Translations under genes and position numbers: made by a program
In this document: positions 33,222 through 44,776 of the stretch, piece after piece
Position numbering within the stretch: the stretch's first letter is position 1
Layout: each line of letters begins with the position of its first letter
Origin: Pelobates cultripes
Lineage: Eukaryota > Chordata > Amphibia > Anura > Pelobatidae
Direction of reading: 5' to 3'
DNA length: 64,000 bases
Assembly (NCBI GenBank): GCA_933207985.1
Contig: OW240914.1
Coordinates: 133,768,490 to 133,832,489 of the forward strand
The notes under the pieces: model-generated
Databases searched by the model: none
The model's input: the letters and a program-made list of their open reading frames with translations, nothing else
Told to the model about the DNA's origin: nothing

Positions 33222-34310
33222 AATAAAGCCGCCGTTTAGTTGACCTTCCCCTGCTGCAGTACCAATAATCTCCGTTCGCATAACCGTAGTGCACGAACCA
33301 AACTCAGAGGAAGTGGCAATCTCTGGACCGGGATCAGTAAAAGGCTCCAACCTCCCGAACGGAACTCCACGAATTGCTGCTAGCCGCCAAACAATAATAT
33401 CCACCAAACGGCTTTCGGTTCCATCCAGCAGTCTCTAAACGCAAATAATAAATCCCCCCAATAACGAGACAGAAGCTCTGCATTGAGGGTCAAACAGGAT
33501 CTGGCTTTACTGTGGGCTACCTGCCCGTATTTATGCAGGTCTCCCACTTGGTGGACACTCCCCTAGGGGACCAAATGGGAGACTTAAATGACAGACAGAT
33601 ATGGGGACATTCCAGACACATAGACACAGTTTTTACCCACAATGCACTATGATTCCCTCCCCTCTGCCCTGGAGATAATTACCAAGTAACTCAATTATCT
33701 CCAGGACAAAGCCAGTCGCCATTTTAAATATAAAATCATAAAAGACATAAAAATACATAACTTTAAAATAACCGAACATTTCCCATTCGTATCACATATC
33801 CCCAGATAGCCTGGATCTGAGTGCATATTATTAGCGAATAGCGCTCAGATCCCACACACATAGTTCAATCGCCATGGAGTCAAAGTTCTTACAGTCTTTC
33901 GGTATACGAATGACTCCATGGGAAGGCTATCTGGGTTAAGTCTTTTCGTATGCTCCAAATCTCCCGAACGGCCGGTGTTCGTATGCTTTCGTGGAGGCAG
34001 CCAGGCGTTCCGTTGTTTCAGCGGTGTTCGGCAGAAAAAGTGTCCGTTTTTAGTTCCATAGAAATAGAGCCAAACACCGCTGGGCTTTCGCTTGGTTTAA
34101 AATGGCCGCTGCCTCGTGGTCGACATACGAACGACGACCACCCTGAATTCGGTTTAATTGAGAAGTGTCTGCGGTTAACCACAACGTTCTAATTGGGATC
34201 AATAGGTTAACCAGCAGCACACTTCTCTCTTGGGTGGCCGTCCGTTCGGTAGGTTTGTTCGGGAAAAAACAGTCATTCGTATGGCTGGGCTATAGAAACA
34301 GCCATTTACA
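33222..34310 (-). mobile_element. LTR-like segment rich in CGAAC words
   Basis: On the minus strand it would start TGTAAATGGCTGTTTC at 34310. It includes a TATA-like CATAAATACGGGC at about 33527 and many CGAAC/GTTCG words. There is an internal inverted pair, CCCAGATAGCC/GGCTATCTGGG, at 33812 and 33924. No ORF for gag or pol. I could not find a target duplication or the second end, so LTR identity is tentative. Confidence 0.3.
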
Positions 34311-34760
34311 CGAAGGGGGGCAGAAATAGACGAATCCACCACAATAGGCAGGCAGATGGTTCTGTCACAGTGTTGAATTTGGCATTAAGCCTGGTCAGGA
34401 TGTCGGGCCATTCTTTGAGGCAGGTGTAGATGCACGTGGCGTCCGCCCTTGTGCTAGCCTTCGTTACTGAAGGTTGCTCGTGTGGTTTCATGGTCTGTGT
34501 CCATTGTGGCCAGGCTGCTTGAAGGGGTTGGACTGGGATTACCCACACCAGTCCTGAAGGGGGGTTGCAGGCAGGCAGTGGCTCTGTACCCTCAGCGCCG
34601 CCTCCCCCCAGTCCCATCAGCCGTAGGCTGCTGCTTGCCATCTCGGGTTCTCGTTTGCGGGAGACACTCGTGTCTGGTGTCGGGCGATTCTCCAGGGTGC
34701 ATCCGATGTGGGGAGCTTACCCCGGCATCTGTACATGCATCAAGTCGGTGAGTATCTCCA

Positions 34761-36400
34761 TTATTTCAGCGTGAGCAGTGGGAGCCCCTTCAACATGCGA
34801 CTTTCATAAAGAGAATGCTCTACAGTTGTACACTGTTGTAGAGACTGATGCAGCACATAATGATCCCCATTAAGATAGTTGTGACAGACTACTCGGTCAC
34901 CCTGGAATGGTACATGTCTCCTAACCAAAACTTTCCTCTAAGAAGGACTATATTCACCCCATTTGCCTCTCCAGTCTGTACCTCCCAGACAAACAGACAA
35001 AAGAGTCATCATAGACCTGCAGGAAGCTCGTAGAGGCACCGTGTTCCTGGCCAGAAGCAACCTCCAAGTCCTCTAGAATTCCTGATAGGATTGCAGAGTT
35101 GCCCATGTCCAGTAAAACCTTGTCAAGCGTGCTCTCGGTCCCAGAGTCACCTATCAGAGGGCTGAATGGAGGGGTGATAGAGGAGGTGGTGAGGACTTGA
35201 GGGAGCTATATGTACTAACAGAAATCACCATAATTTTAGGTGACCGGGATTTCCCACCCAGTGCTGTGGAACTCGGTGCCAGATCGGTGGATGATTGCAA
35301 CCTGGTTAAAACTTTATTTCCAGCTAACTTGGGCCAGCAACCTCCGATGTGAGTGCTTTTTGGACAGAGTGAGCACTCAGAAGAGAGCTTCCCAGGAATG
35401 GCATTTGTCTAAGAATGTGGGCATGGGAACCCTGTTTTTTATGTTAAATTGCTAACTGGTGCAGAGGTGTCTGCCCACTAATTAAATTATCTGGTCAGAC
35501 ACAAACACCTAGGTGCCAGGTAGGTTGCAATGTACATTGTTTTCCTGGGGCCTCCTGTTGAGGAAACAGGTAGGAAAGTGTGTAATTTTCCCAAGAAAAT
35601 CAGTTCTACTTTACACTATACTAAGTCTTGGCTAGTGCTTGGGGTGAACCTGCTCTAACAGCTATAAACATTATACTATGCTCTGTGAGTTATAATAACT
35701 GAGGAAAAGGAAGTCCTTGGTGGTAACACTCAGGTCCCCTGCGAGTAGGTCACCACATCTGGTTGCAGTGGTGGGATAGTCCCTTTTCGTGGAACTGGAG
35801 AGCGATCCTGGAGAAGAATCATCAAGTCAGTGGATGGAGAAATCAATATTCATGATCTCAGCCATGGAGGGCAGTGCTGTGATAGAGAAAAGGTAATGTG
35901 ACAAACGCTCCTTCCCATGAATGTTTGCCATGGACTCCTGGAGGTGTGTGAAAGCCGGCCTCCTTCCCACCAACTATGGTCCAGGTCTGAGACACCGTTT
36001 GGGAGTTACCCTGCCCAGCCGCCATTGATAGCTTTCCCTGGTACGGCACTTTCCTTTCATGCGAATGGAACAGAACGCTAGCTTCCTTGCGGCCGTTCGC
36101 AAGAACCAAACCCATGAATAGTCCATAGCAGTACTTAGCCGCGATCGCTCATTTCGTCATGTGGACTTTGTGTGTCCCCATTCACCTAGGCGGGACTTAG
36201 CTGCGAATGTTATGGAACTATTTTTGTGTTTGACTCACTCTGAAATCTGCCAGGAGAGCACTTCTTGGAGGCCTGAGACTAAGGGGAAGAAACGCTAACT
36301 GAGAGCCAGGCAAAGCACCCCGTATTGCGGCCGCAGGAGCTCCCGAAAGTTTAACACGGTCAGAACTTTAAAATGGTGGCATTTCCCCTACACTGCATGG
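34761..36400. other. Repeat-like sequence, no gene recognised
   Basis: Contains CTGGTTGCAGTGGTGGGAT at about 35758-35776, a type of word seen near primer-binding regions of LTR elements, and CGAAC-type words at 36060-36110. Frames are short. The 5' part of the LTR ending at 36972 may lie here. Confidence 0.3.
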
Positions 36401-36972
36401 ATCTGAGTGCTATTTGGAGAACTTGGGCGCTCACATCAGAGCTATTTGGGGATGTATTATTTGAGGCGTTGCTGTGTGTTTTGTGATTTTTTAAATTTTT
36501 TAATGTTTTTTATGATAATTAGCTTACCGGTCTTTAACGCAATTATCTCCCAAGTCCAAAGATTCCTGTAAGTGTCCTGCTTGTGTTTTATACAATTGAG
36601 ACTCCTTGCTGGGGTCTGTGCAAAACAGGCTGAGTTTGGCTCAATAAAATTAGTTGTACTCCCAGAACTATGTGTCGTTTAGTTACTGGGAGGGGAAGGG
36701 CTATTCACTGCTCAGCATCTTGTTCCAGCTCGTGAAGGATTCAACGGGGAAAGTCCTTCTTAGGACTAGAGCTCCCGGGACTGTGTGTTCTCCAGTCCCT
36801 GGGAGGGAATAAAGCGACTAGAGCTAGTCCCATATCCTATTCCAGGACGGAGAGGCTCCAGGAGGAACCCAGTCACGCCATGGCGACTGGGGCAGCAGCA
36901 CCGAGGTTTTCCCGGGTTCCAGCTAGGAAGTGGTCCTGAGGAATCCAGCCAGGGTACAGGGAGCTCCGCTAC
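36401..36972 (+). mobile_element. LTR-like 3' part
   Basis: AATAAA at about 36643 is followed by TTGTACTCCCAGAACTATG and TGTCGTTTAGTTACTGGGAG, then ends CCAGCCAGGGTACAGGGAG CTCCGCTACA at 36972. The solo LTR at 61681-63173 has the same order (AATAAAG, TTGTACTCCTGGAACTGTG, CCAGCCAGGATACAGGGAG, CTCCGTTACA). The left boundary was not found. Confidence 0.6.
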
Positions 36973-37439
36973 AAGTAAGAAAAATACCTTTTCTCTCCAA
37001 TCTGAGTAGGGGAGTTCAGAAACATAAACAGCCACTCCAGTACCACAGAGTTAGGAATAAATAGTGTTACATTAAATAAAGTTTTATTTGTAATTTATTT
37101 AAAAATGTCTCTGTCCTGTTTGTTTTAGAATTGTTTGTAGAGTCTTCCAGCAGTTCTAAACAATGTTCAGTCAATATATTCTGTGGCTAATCAATTAGAC
37201 AATCACAGGTCGGCTATTCTTCTATTACACAGTTTTGTCACATATATTGACCAGAATAGTGTAATTGCATATATGTTAAAAGATTTATACCCTGGGACAC
37301 TAGCCTGTCCAATAAGGCATCTCTTAAGGCATATAAATCACAAGGTGGCATTCCCGGTGCTTGTCTGATATTAATGTGGCAGCTAGTACTTCCCAAACCA
37401 GAATCTCCTCTTTCTGGCCATAAAATGTATGCTGTATGA
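36973..37439. other. No gene recognised
   Basis: Unremarkable sequence between LTR and foldback. Confidence 0.55.
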
Positions 37440-37963
37440 AGAAGGATGGAGGCAAGCAGTGCCTTCGGAGTGTTCTTAAATCCGTGTGATATTGGAGCAA
37501 TATAGCAGACAAAAAGACAAAACAGAATATAGTGTAGTATCTCTGGTAACTGGTGAATAAAATAAGAGGAATAACACAATTTTCTTGAGCTTATGATCAG
37601 CTCCTGATATGTACACTATATTCTGTTTTATTTTTATTTTATATAGTGGAGAATCCTCACTACTACAAAACTGTATACTAAAGGATAACACTTCCCATTG
37701 GCACCAATAGTAACTCACTGGCCTGAAATATCCTCCTGTAAAGAACCAAGTCAATCCATACATCCGCAGGCAGGGATTATACCGCCCATGCACACATATC
37801 TGCAGCTGATCATAATGTCCATAAAATTGTAAGTGTTATTCCTCTTATTTTATTCACCTGTTACCAGAGATACTACACTACTTTTTTTTTTTTTTGTCAT
37901 CTATATTGCTCCAATATTACAGGGATTTGAGAACACGCTGAAGGTGTTGCTTTCCTGCATCCT
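37440..37963. repeat. Foldback (long inverted repeat)
   Basis: Arms of about 145-170 bp: GATATTGGAGCAATATAGC to GAATAAAATAAGAGGAATAAC on the left is mirrored by GTTATTCCTCTTATTTTATTC to TATATTGCTCCAATATTAC on the right. Inner arms GCTTATGATCAGCTCC/CAGCTGATCATAATG extend it. No clear flanking duplication, so either a foldback transposon or two head-to-head retroposed copies. Confidence 0.75.
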
Positions 37964-39216
37964 TTACCATACAATATCTCTCAAAGCATGACCTATTACG
38001 ACTGGATTCTGCAATAAACCCAATAAACTTAAATGCTGAAATCTTCAGAAGAGGCAGGATCAGGGTGTGCATGACTTTTCCCTGAGAACCACTATGTAGT
38101 ACATAAGAATTATGAATTTGAAGTTTGATTTATGTATATAAAAAAAACTAACTATTTTCTCCCTTTAAAAGCTTGCCTGACGTTTTTTGAAAGTTATTGC
38201 CTAATTCCTTTGAAAAAAATGAACATTTTTATTTTACCCACACATGAAAAATTAAAAACAGTTTGCTGGATCTTGTTTCCTACGAAGAAGAAATATTTAT
38301 CTATTTATGTGCATGTGTTTCTTCTTTTCCTTTTTTTTAGTGTTTTGTTTTTTTCATGTAGACCCACAAAAAAACAACATTTTTGTCCAAAATAGTTTTG
38401 CCTTCTATGGTGTAGTGCACAAACAGGCAGAAGGGAGGGCGAGAAAGACAAGGAAGTGCCAAAATTTTATTTATCATTTTAAAACATTATATGACTTTGA
38501 AGATAAACAATTAGACGTATACGTATCTCTTCCTTTGTTAGAAGCCCAGCACTGACCATATGGAAGTAATTTCCTCTCTAAGGAATGTTATGTAAATTCA
38601 TTGTGGCTAAGCAATGTACTTTGCATTATGCTAACATATCATATATTTGAGGTCAGCATTTGATTAATGAATAGCTGCCTACCTATTGGCAGATCTGTGG
38701 CAGAAGATCTATCTAACATAGGTAGACTGTTCAACTGTGATATAAGTTAGAAATGCTATAGACTAAAACAAAAAAGAGATCAAATTAAAACATAATCAAC
38801 AATATATCTATTTCCAGCTCTCAGTTCCAACCTTGATGCTCTCACTTATTTGGCCTCGATAAAACAGTCCCACTCCCACCAAAACTGCATACAAGCACTG
38901 TAAAAGATAAATCAACAGTTAAGCAGAACTTTCTTTGAAATATTCTTCATTCATTAAAAAAAACACACAAAACATTTTTGTTTTAAATATAATCTCTACT
39001 GCACATTAATGGTAGTGTTAGTTATAGGTGTTTATAAATGAAAGGAGTATTACAATGAACAGACATCTCATCTATTACAAATCAGAGACCTTCCTAATAT
39101 AATTTTCAAATTTGGGAGCAGCAGTTAATCTTTGAATGTAAGACTTCCTCAAAGATACATCAGTTCAGTCAAGAGTGAGTGGCTTAAAAGGATGTACATA
39201 CCAACTGTGTACTCTT
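37964..39216. other. No gene recognised
   Basis: AT-rich unique-looking sequence with short poly(T) runs. Confidence 0.6.
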
Positions 39217-39515
39217 GTTTATAGCAGCTGTTTGTCTAGGCCAGGTGAACTGCCAGGTGAGCTTTAATTCCTCATTAGTGCCTCCAATTCCCTGGGTTAA
39301 TATGACTGCATAATATGACCCATCTTAAATATATGTATGTGTGTGTACATATTTATAAGGGAAAATTTATCCATACTTACCATAATTTCCTTTTCCTGGT
39401 CATATGCCATGGCAGGACAACGATGGGTAGCTCCTCCCTATCCCTAATGAGACAGGAACTAATTAAAATAAATGTATAAGTACCTCCTCCTTTCCCCTAC
39501 TCCCTCAGTCTTGTT
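39217..39515. repeat. DIRS left inverted terminal repeat
   Basis: Inverted match to 44777-45087 over most of its length. It is broken by species of local change: the left copy adds a hairpin arm at 39359-39414 that the right copy lacks in full, and the right copy has an expanded TA/CA tract at 44897-44975. Confidence 0.8.
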
Positions 39516-39603
39516 ACTAGCAATATACCAGGGCAGGACCTTTGTGCTGCCATGGCATATGACCAGGAAAAGAAAATTATGGTAAGTATGGATACATTTT
39601 CCC
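39359..39603. repeat. Palindrome at the DIRS downstream end
   Basis: Arm 39359-39414 (GGGAAAATTTATCCATACTT ... CATATGCCATGGCA) is the near-exact complement of arm 39548-39603. The 133-bp spacer holds the GGGTAGCTCCTCC block of the terminal repeat. The arms carry CTTTTCCTGG(T/C)CATAT, repeated a third time at 39603-39622. Confidence 0.85.
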
Positions 39604-39789
39604 TTTTCCTGGCCATATCCATGGCAGCACAATGATGGGTAATACCCAAGCAATAACCAAGGGAGGGAAGAAGAAATAAAGAACCACAGACTCAGAAATA
39701 TCATATGCAAAGTGTATTGGTACCACAAACCAAGTGACAAACACCAATACTTCAGGAATCAAGGGTTTCATACAGAAAGGACACTTTTA

Positions 39790-40866
39790 GCAAATTGGTC
39801 CGAATAACCAGCTCTGACATCTACTTGGTAATGTCTGATGAAAGTATTGGCATAGGACGCAGGTGGCAGCTCTACAAATCAGCTCAGGAGAGACCTTGGC
39901 AGAGGAGGCCCAAGAGGAGGAAAGGGATCTCGTGGAATGAGCTTTGAGTCCATGCGGGACTGGAGCTTTCGAAGCCTGATAAGCTTAGATGATGGCTGAA
40001 ACAATCCATCTGCTAATGGTAGATTTAGAAGCCTGACTGCCCTTTCTACATCAGTTATAAAGGACAAAGAGGCCTAGAGATGAATGCCAAGGGGCAGCTC
40101 TGTCAATGTAGATTCTGAGGCAACTCACCAAATCCATCACCATGTACTTGTGGAACTGGATGCAAAGCTGGGAGAACAATTTCCTCGTTAATATGAAAGG
40201 CAGAGGTGACCTTAGGCCGAAATTCTGGGGAAGTACAAATGACGACCCTGTCCTTATGGAAGACTGTGAAAGGCTCCTTGACCGACAGAGCATGAAGTTC
40301 CGAGACCCTTTGTCCTGAGGCCAAAGCCACCAGTAAGGCAGTTTTAATGGAGAGGAAATGGAAAGGCACTGAATCCAAAAGTTCAAAGGAGTGAGACTTT
40401 AGAACTTGGAGAAACAGAGGCAAGTCCCAAGGTGAAGCGAACAGCTTAATTGGAGGTCTGTTTTTTTGTACAGCTTTAAGAAACCTGGCCATATCTGAAT
40501 CAAAGGCCCATTTGTGGTTAGTTAAAGCCGACAAGGCAGATATGTGAAAACCTTAAAGGTGTTGTAGCTCAGACCCTTCTCGAGGCCGGACTGAAGAAAG
40601 TCTTAGATATTCCCTGTGGAAGGACTCTGGATCAAGACATCTCTCGAGGAAGCCCAGGAAGAGAAAACGTCCCAAATTCTATAGTATGCGTTAGAAGTGG
40701 AACGCTTCCTAGCCCTGAGCAGGGTGTCTACCACCGCATGAGAGAAGCCCTTATTAAACAGCCTTAAACAGGACATTGACACAGAAGGTCTGGGACTCTC
40801 GGAAGACTCCAATGTGGCTCTACACAAAGGCTCTGCAGGAGAGGAAACCAGGGTCTGCGCGGCCAA
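39790..40866 (-). pseudogene. DIRS tyrosine recombinase, frameshifted
   Basis: N-terminal part at 40603-40866 (FSHAVVDTLLRARKRSTSNA, YRIWDVFSSWA). The catalytic domain at 40103-40534 includes WAFDSDMARFLKAVQ and LVALASGQRVSELHAL, whose R is the first catalytic arginine (40297-40320). Further frames give AHSTRSLSSSWA, with the H-x-x-R box (39930-39945), and TFIRHY, with the likely nucleophile tyrosine (39827-39845). These lie in three frames with stops between, so all catalytic residues can be traced but no intact protein is encoded. Recombinase joins the circular DNA copy to the genome in this class. Confidence 0.8.
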
Positions 40867-41099
40867 AATGGGGCTATGAGTATGAGTGAGTTGCTAACAA
40901 TCTTCATTCTCCTTAGAATGGGGAAAATCAGGGGAAAAGGGAGAAATGCATACCCCCCTCGAAATCGCCAGTTGCTGGAAAGGGCGCCCCTCCCCATGGC
41001 TAGAGGATCATTGTCCTTCGTGAAGAAACACTCCACCTTCCTGTTCTTTCGTGTCACAAACAAGTTCACTTGAGGAAGGCCCCATCTGTCCACTATCAT
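40764..41099 (-). pseudogene. DIRS methyltransferase-like domain
   Basis: Directly after RNase H, the minus strand reads DRWGLPQVNLFVTRKN, SSNWRFRGGYAFLPFPLI and IAPFWPRRPWFPLLQSL. W(G)-P-DLF..R.N, AYAFPPF and APFWPRRPW are the conserved blocks of the adenine-methyltransferase-like (DAM-type) region between RNase H and recombinase in vertebrate DIRS elements. A stop separates it from RNase H at 41099. Its activity has been questioned for the family in general; here only remnants can be claimed. Confidence 0.65.
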
Positions 41100-42525
41100 T
41101 TAGAACACGTCGTCCGACAAAGACCACTCTCCTGGATCGATTCTGGATCTGCTGAGGAAATCCGCGATCTGATTCTGTTTCCCCGGAAGATGAATTGCTG
41201 TGAGGCCTACCAGGTGTCGTTGAGACCATGACATCAACTGATGCATAAATACCATCATCCTGCGGCTTCTGGTGCCACCCTGAAGGTTTATGTAGGCTAC
41301 CACCACAGCATTGTCTGACCGAATCTTCACCCAACGGTGACGAATTAGCGGAGAGAAATGTTTCAGGGATTCGAGAACAGCAAAGAGTTCCAGGAGATTG
41401 GAAGGCAAGCTGTCCACAGGGAACTTCCACTCCTCCTGCGCGAAGTCGAGTTGACAATGGGCTCCCCAACCCCAATGGCTGGCATCCCTCGTTATTACTA
41501 TCCACGGAACGTCTCCCAGAGGGAAGCCCTTGGCAAAGAAGACACTGTTCAACCACCAAATTATGGATTTGTGAACTGACAATGGAATCTTGATGTGCTG
41601 GAGTAGACTCTTTGAGGAGAATTGGAGGAGGAAGTTCGCCTGAAAGCTCCTCATTCTCCATTGTGCCCACCTTGTCAGTCCTATCGTGGAGGACATGGAA
41701 CCCAGGAGACTCATCGCCTTCTTTGCTGAAGTCACCTTGCATACTAACATCTCCACAACCTGTTTCTGTATTCTCAGGATCCTCTCTGGGGAGAGTTGAA
41801 CCGTCCCCATGGTAGTGTCGAACAGAGCACCCAGACTGACTCGGGCAAGAGATGGCTCTTTTTGACATTGATCCTCCAACTGTGACGTTGTAAGAACTGA
41901 AGGTAATGGAAGATGGATATGCCCTGTTTTCTCAGTTCAGCAATGAGAACAACAAGCACTTTCATGAAGGTCCTGGGAGCCGTGCTGAGACCAAAGGGCA
42001 AGGCCCTGAATTGGAAATGAGCCTCCCCTACTGCGAACCTCAGATATTTCTGATGCTCCAGGGCTATAGGGATGTGGAATAGGCATCCAACAAGTCTATT
42101 GATAACATCCACTGATTGGGAAAGACAGCCTTCACTATAGATTGAAGGGACTCCATCTTGAATCTGCGGATATGCAAGTATCGATTCAGTCTGTGTAAAT
42201 TTAGGATGGGTCTCCACCCTCCCGAGGACTTTTCGGTCAGAAATAGATGTGAATAGAAGCTGTGAGTCCTTTCTGACTCCGGGACTGGTACAATGACTCC
42301 TTTTTGTAGAGAAGAAGTGAAGACCTGGAGAGCAAGCCTTTTTACACTGTCTCCTGGCCACTTTGTGATTTGGAAGGAACTGGAAGGAGGGTTTTTGCAA
42401 AATTCTAGAAGATATCCCCTTCTGATGATATCGAGAACCCAGTTGTTGCATACGGATTTCTCCCATGCCACACAGAGTTGGAACAAGTGAGCTCCAACAC
42501 CGCCTGACAAGGAGATGAGCCCACC
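41100..42525 (-). pseudogene. DIRS reverse transcriptase and RNase H, inactivated
   Basis: RT begins near 42525 (GGLISLSGGVGAHLFQLC) and continues with SSGGWRPILNLHRLNRYL and KMESLQSIV, reaching SIDLLDAY (first catalytic aspartates). A frameshift at about 42070 leads to HIPIALEHQKYLRF and ALPFGLSTAPRTF. The second catalytic box is gone: FHYL is followed directly by QFLQRHSWRINVKKS, where Y-L-D-D and about 30 residues should stand (near 41910). RNase H then follows in the 41100-41879 frame with its acidic residues: D in TRDASHWGWG (41471-41497), E in ELFAVLE (41376-41393), D in RSDNAVVVAYI (41305-41325) and D in QIADFLSRS (41149-41172). RNase H looks intact; RT is not functional. Confidence 0.85.
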
Positions 42526-42559
42526 ACAGATTCCTGGGGTTCTTGGAGGGTGCGGAACC

Positions 42560-43862
42560 TCAGAACTTGCTGCCTCTAGCACCATGTTGACTGCTCCTCC
42601 AGGATTGACTTCTCCCATATTCCTTACCCGGTCTGTAGGATCTGCTATCACGAAACGGGTAATAGTCCCTTTTTGCACGAAAGGAACCTTTAGGCCTGTT
42701 GTCTTGATGCAGAAAGGCCTTTTTACCTTCGGCTGCTTGTTTAATACAATCATCCAGATTCTTGCCGAATAACATGTTGCCATGAAAAGGAAGGGAGCAC
42801 AAGCTGCCTTTGGAGGAAGCATCAGCAGACCATGATCTGAGCCATAGCGTTCTCCTGGCCGAAACTGAGAGAGCCATATTTCTGGCTAAGGACCTCACCA
42901 GATCCACCGCAGCCTCAGATGAGAAGTCAACAGTCAATTTCAAATCTTTTAGGCTGTCCAGTATGGAGGGACGGCTCCTGCCGTTCTTAATATCCTCCTC
43001 CAAGTTCTCCATCCAAACCTTAAGCGCCCTGGATACTGATATAAGGGCCAACTCTGGGTGCAGGCCAGTACCTGAAGCCACATATGCTTTGGAAAGACTG
43101 AAGTCCATCTTTCTGTCCATAGGGTCTTTGAAGGAACCCGCATCATCAACAGGTAAAGTGGTACGTTTGGCCAAACTAGCCACGGCCGCATCTACCTTGG
43201 GAGCGGAATTTCCCACGCCTCAGCGTCAGTGTCCTCAAAAGCATACAGTCTGTAAAATCTCCCTTTTGCACAGGATTTTCTGTCCGATATGGATCATTCC
43301 TCCCTGATGAGGTCTTTTATAGTCACATGGACTGGAAAGGTCGCCCTCTTCCTCCTAAAGGCTCCTCCTTAGATGATTCCTTCAAACGGAGGGTTTTGCG
43401 GACCCTGGATATCAAATGGTCAATTTCTGTAGTTTCCAGGAAATCTGGAGCTGAAAGCACCTCATCCTCAGAAGAAAAACCCAGGTCTCTCAGGGATTCC
43501 ATAGTCATACACTCCACATCAGAGACGCCTGGAGAACACTCCGAAGGTTCTAAACACCTTGGTCGCTTGTAAGACTTCCCAGCTTCCTGAATGCCCAGAG
43601 CGACTGCTTGTGAAATATACTGCCTTATGTCAGGCGCAGGTTGGATGGAGGATTGCCTTTGAGATGGGCCTGCCTCCACAGATAGACAAGAAAAACAGAG
43701 ACGTTTCCCCTCCAAGGCTCTGTTATGACAGGATTCACACTGTGTCCTTTTGGGCGACTTCCCTTTGGACGACACTGAAGCTCTAGTCCCCCTAGAACTG
43801 CAGAAACAGGGACAGAACAGTGTATCAGTGATCCACACTCTTTTAAATGCTAGATAAAACAA
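42560..43862 (-). pseudogene. DIRS gag-like ORF1, frameshifted
   Basis: Two frames together cover a DIRS gag-like protein. The N-terminal frame (43323-43862) has a zinc-binding pattern CESCHNRALEGKRLCFSCL (CxxC...CxxC) and an acidic segment with SSEDEVLSAPDFLETTEID. The C-terminal frame (42560-43216) includes PKVDAAVASLAKRTTLPVDD and ARRTLWLRSW, then GNMLFGKNLDDCIKQAAEGK and a basic tail. ARR-LWLR-W and LFG..LD are hallmarks of amphibian DIRS gag, related to the LAP2-alpha C-terminal domain. The frame breaks between 43217 and 43322, and the 5' end in minus sense is uncertain. RNA/capsid role is by family knowledge. Confidence 0.75.
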
Positions 43863-44099
43863 ACCAGAAAATACATGGCTTACCTATAAAACTTAGGTTG
43901 TGACCTTTTGTTCTGTGGGGAAGAATCAGAATTAGAGGAATTTGAGACTTCCATATCCATCTGCAGAACCAAATGCAAGAAAGAATCTCAAATTGAAATT
44001 TAGAACAAATTGAAGGATACCACTTTAAAAAATAAAAAGACCGTTACCTTAGTGAAAAGCAGACAAAAACGAAAATCAAGCAGGAGATAGGAGGAGGCA

Positions 44100-44776
44100 A
44101 TGCAACATTCGCGAGAACGATTCCCACGAGTGTGAACCAGGGGGCTGTTTAATAGGCATCTGATGTCACACACAGAGCTCCTGTGTCAATTAGACAAATG
44201 AACAGATGAACGAACAGACGAACGAGCCATTCGTGTGAACAAACGGACGTTCCCCAGAATTCATGCGAACGGCTAAAATTCATAAGAATGTCAAAATTTC
44301 AGGGGAACGGCTAAAGGCACGAACGGACACAAAACCAATCAGCAAACCATACGAACGCATGTGCGTTCGAAAAAACGAATGCCAAGTGAAAGAAACCACA
44401 GGGACTTACCCCATCAGAAGGACGGCGGAAAAGGCAGAGGGAAGTCGGAAACAGGGAGAAGTCCAGACCAGCAAGGTACACGTCCAAGTCCATATTCGCC
44501 TGCCCACTGATACCCCTAGGGTCACTGCAGCATTAGGGAACCTAACAGCTCTCTACCCCTTGGGTTACAGAAAGTACCAGACCCCCGGTCACTAAAGGGG
44601 TACTCTCCAGGGGGTCACCTTTGCACAGGGCCGTGTAACTGGAGACTTTCCAAGGGAGAAAGGCTGAACTCCCAAGAGGCCAGCGGAACAAATCACCAAG
44701 TAAGCCATAAAAGAAAAATAATAGTTCCAAGAAAAAAAATCACATGTCCCATAGGGATAGGACAGGAACAAAAAGA
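44100..44776 (-). other. DIRS leader region between terminal repeat and gag
   Basis: No protein motif. 44190-44390 is dense in CGAAC and GAACG words (for example GAACGAACAGACGAACGAGC), as in several other repeats of this window. Confidence 0.5.

Larger units (their letters stand above)
31690..34760 (-). mobile_element. Probable minus-strand retroelement, nested and decayed
   Basis: T-rich sequence at 31690-31740 looks like a reversed A-tail. The minus strand at about 34306-34641 carries a frame whose segment WPDILTRLNAKFNTV is shared with 15.9 kb. The interval contains a complete TTAA small element (32068-32538) and an LTR-like block (33222-34310). I infer one older LINE-like insertion broken by two later ones, but its boundaries and family are not established. 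Confidence 0.3.

Noticed and set aside
41008..41868. 286-codon minus frame
   Set aside because: It overlaps the RNase H frame in another phase and shows none of the family motifs; a shadow frame.
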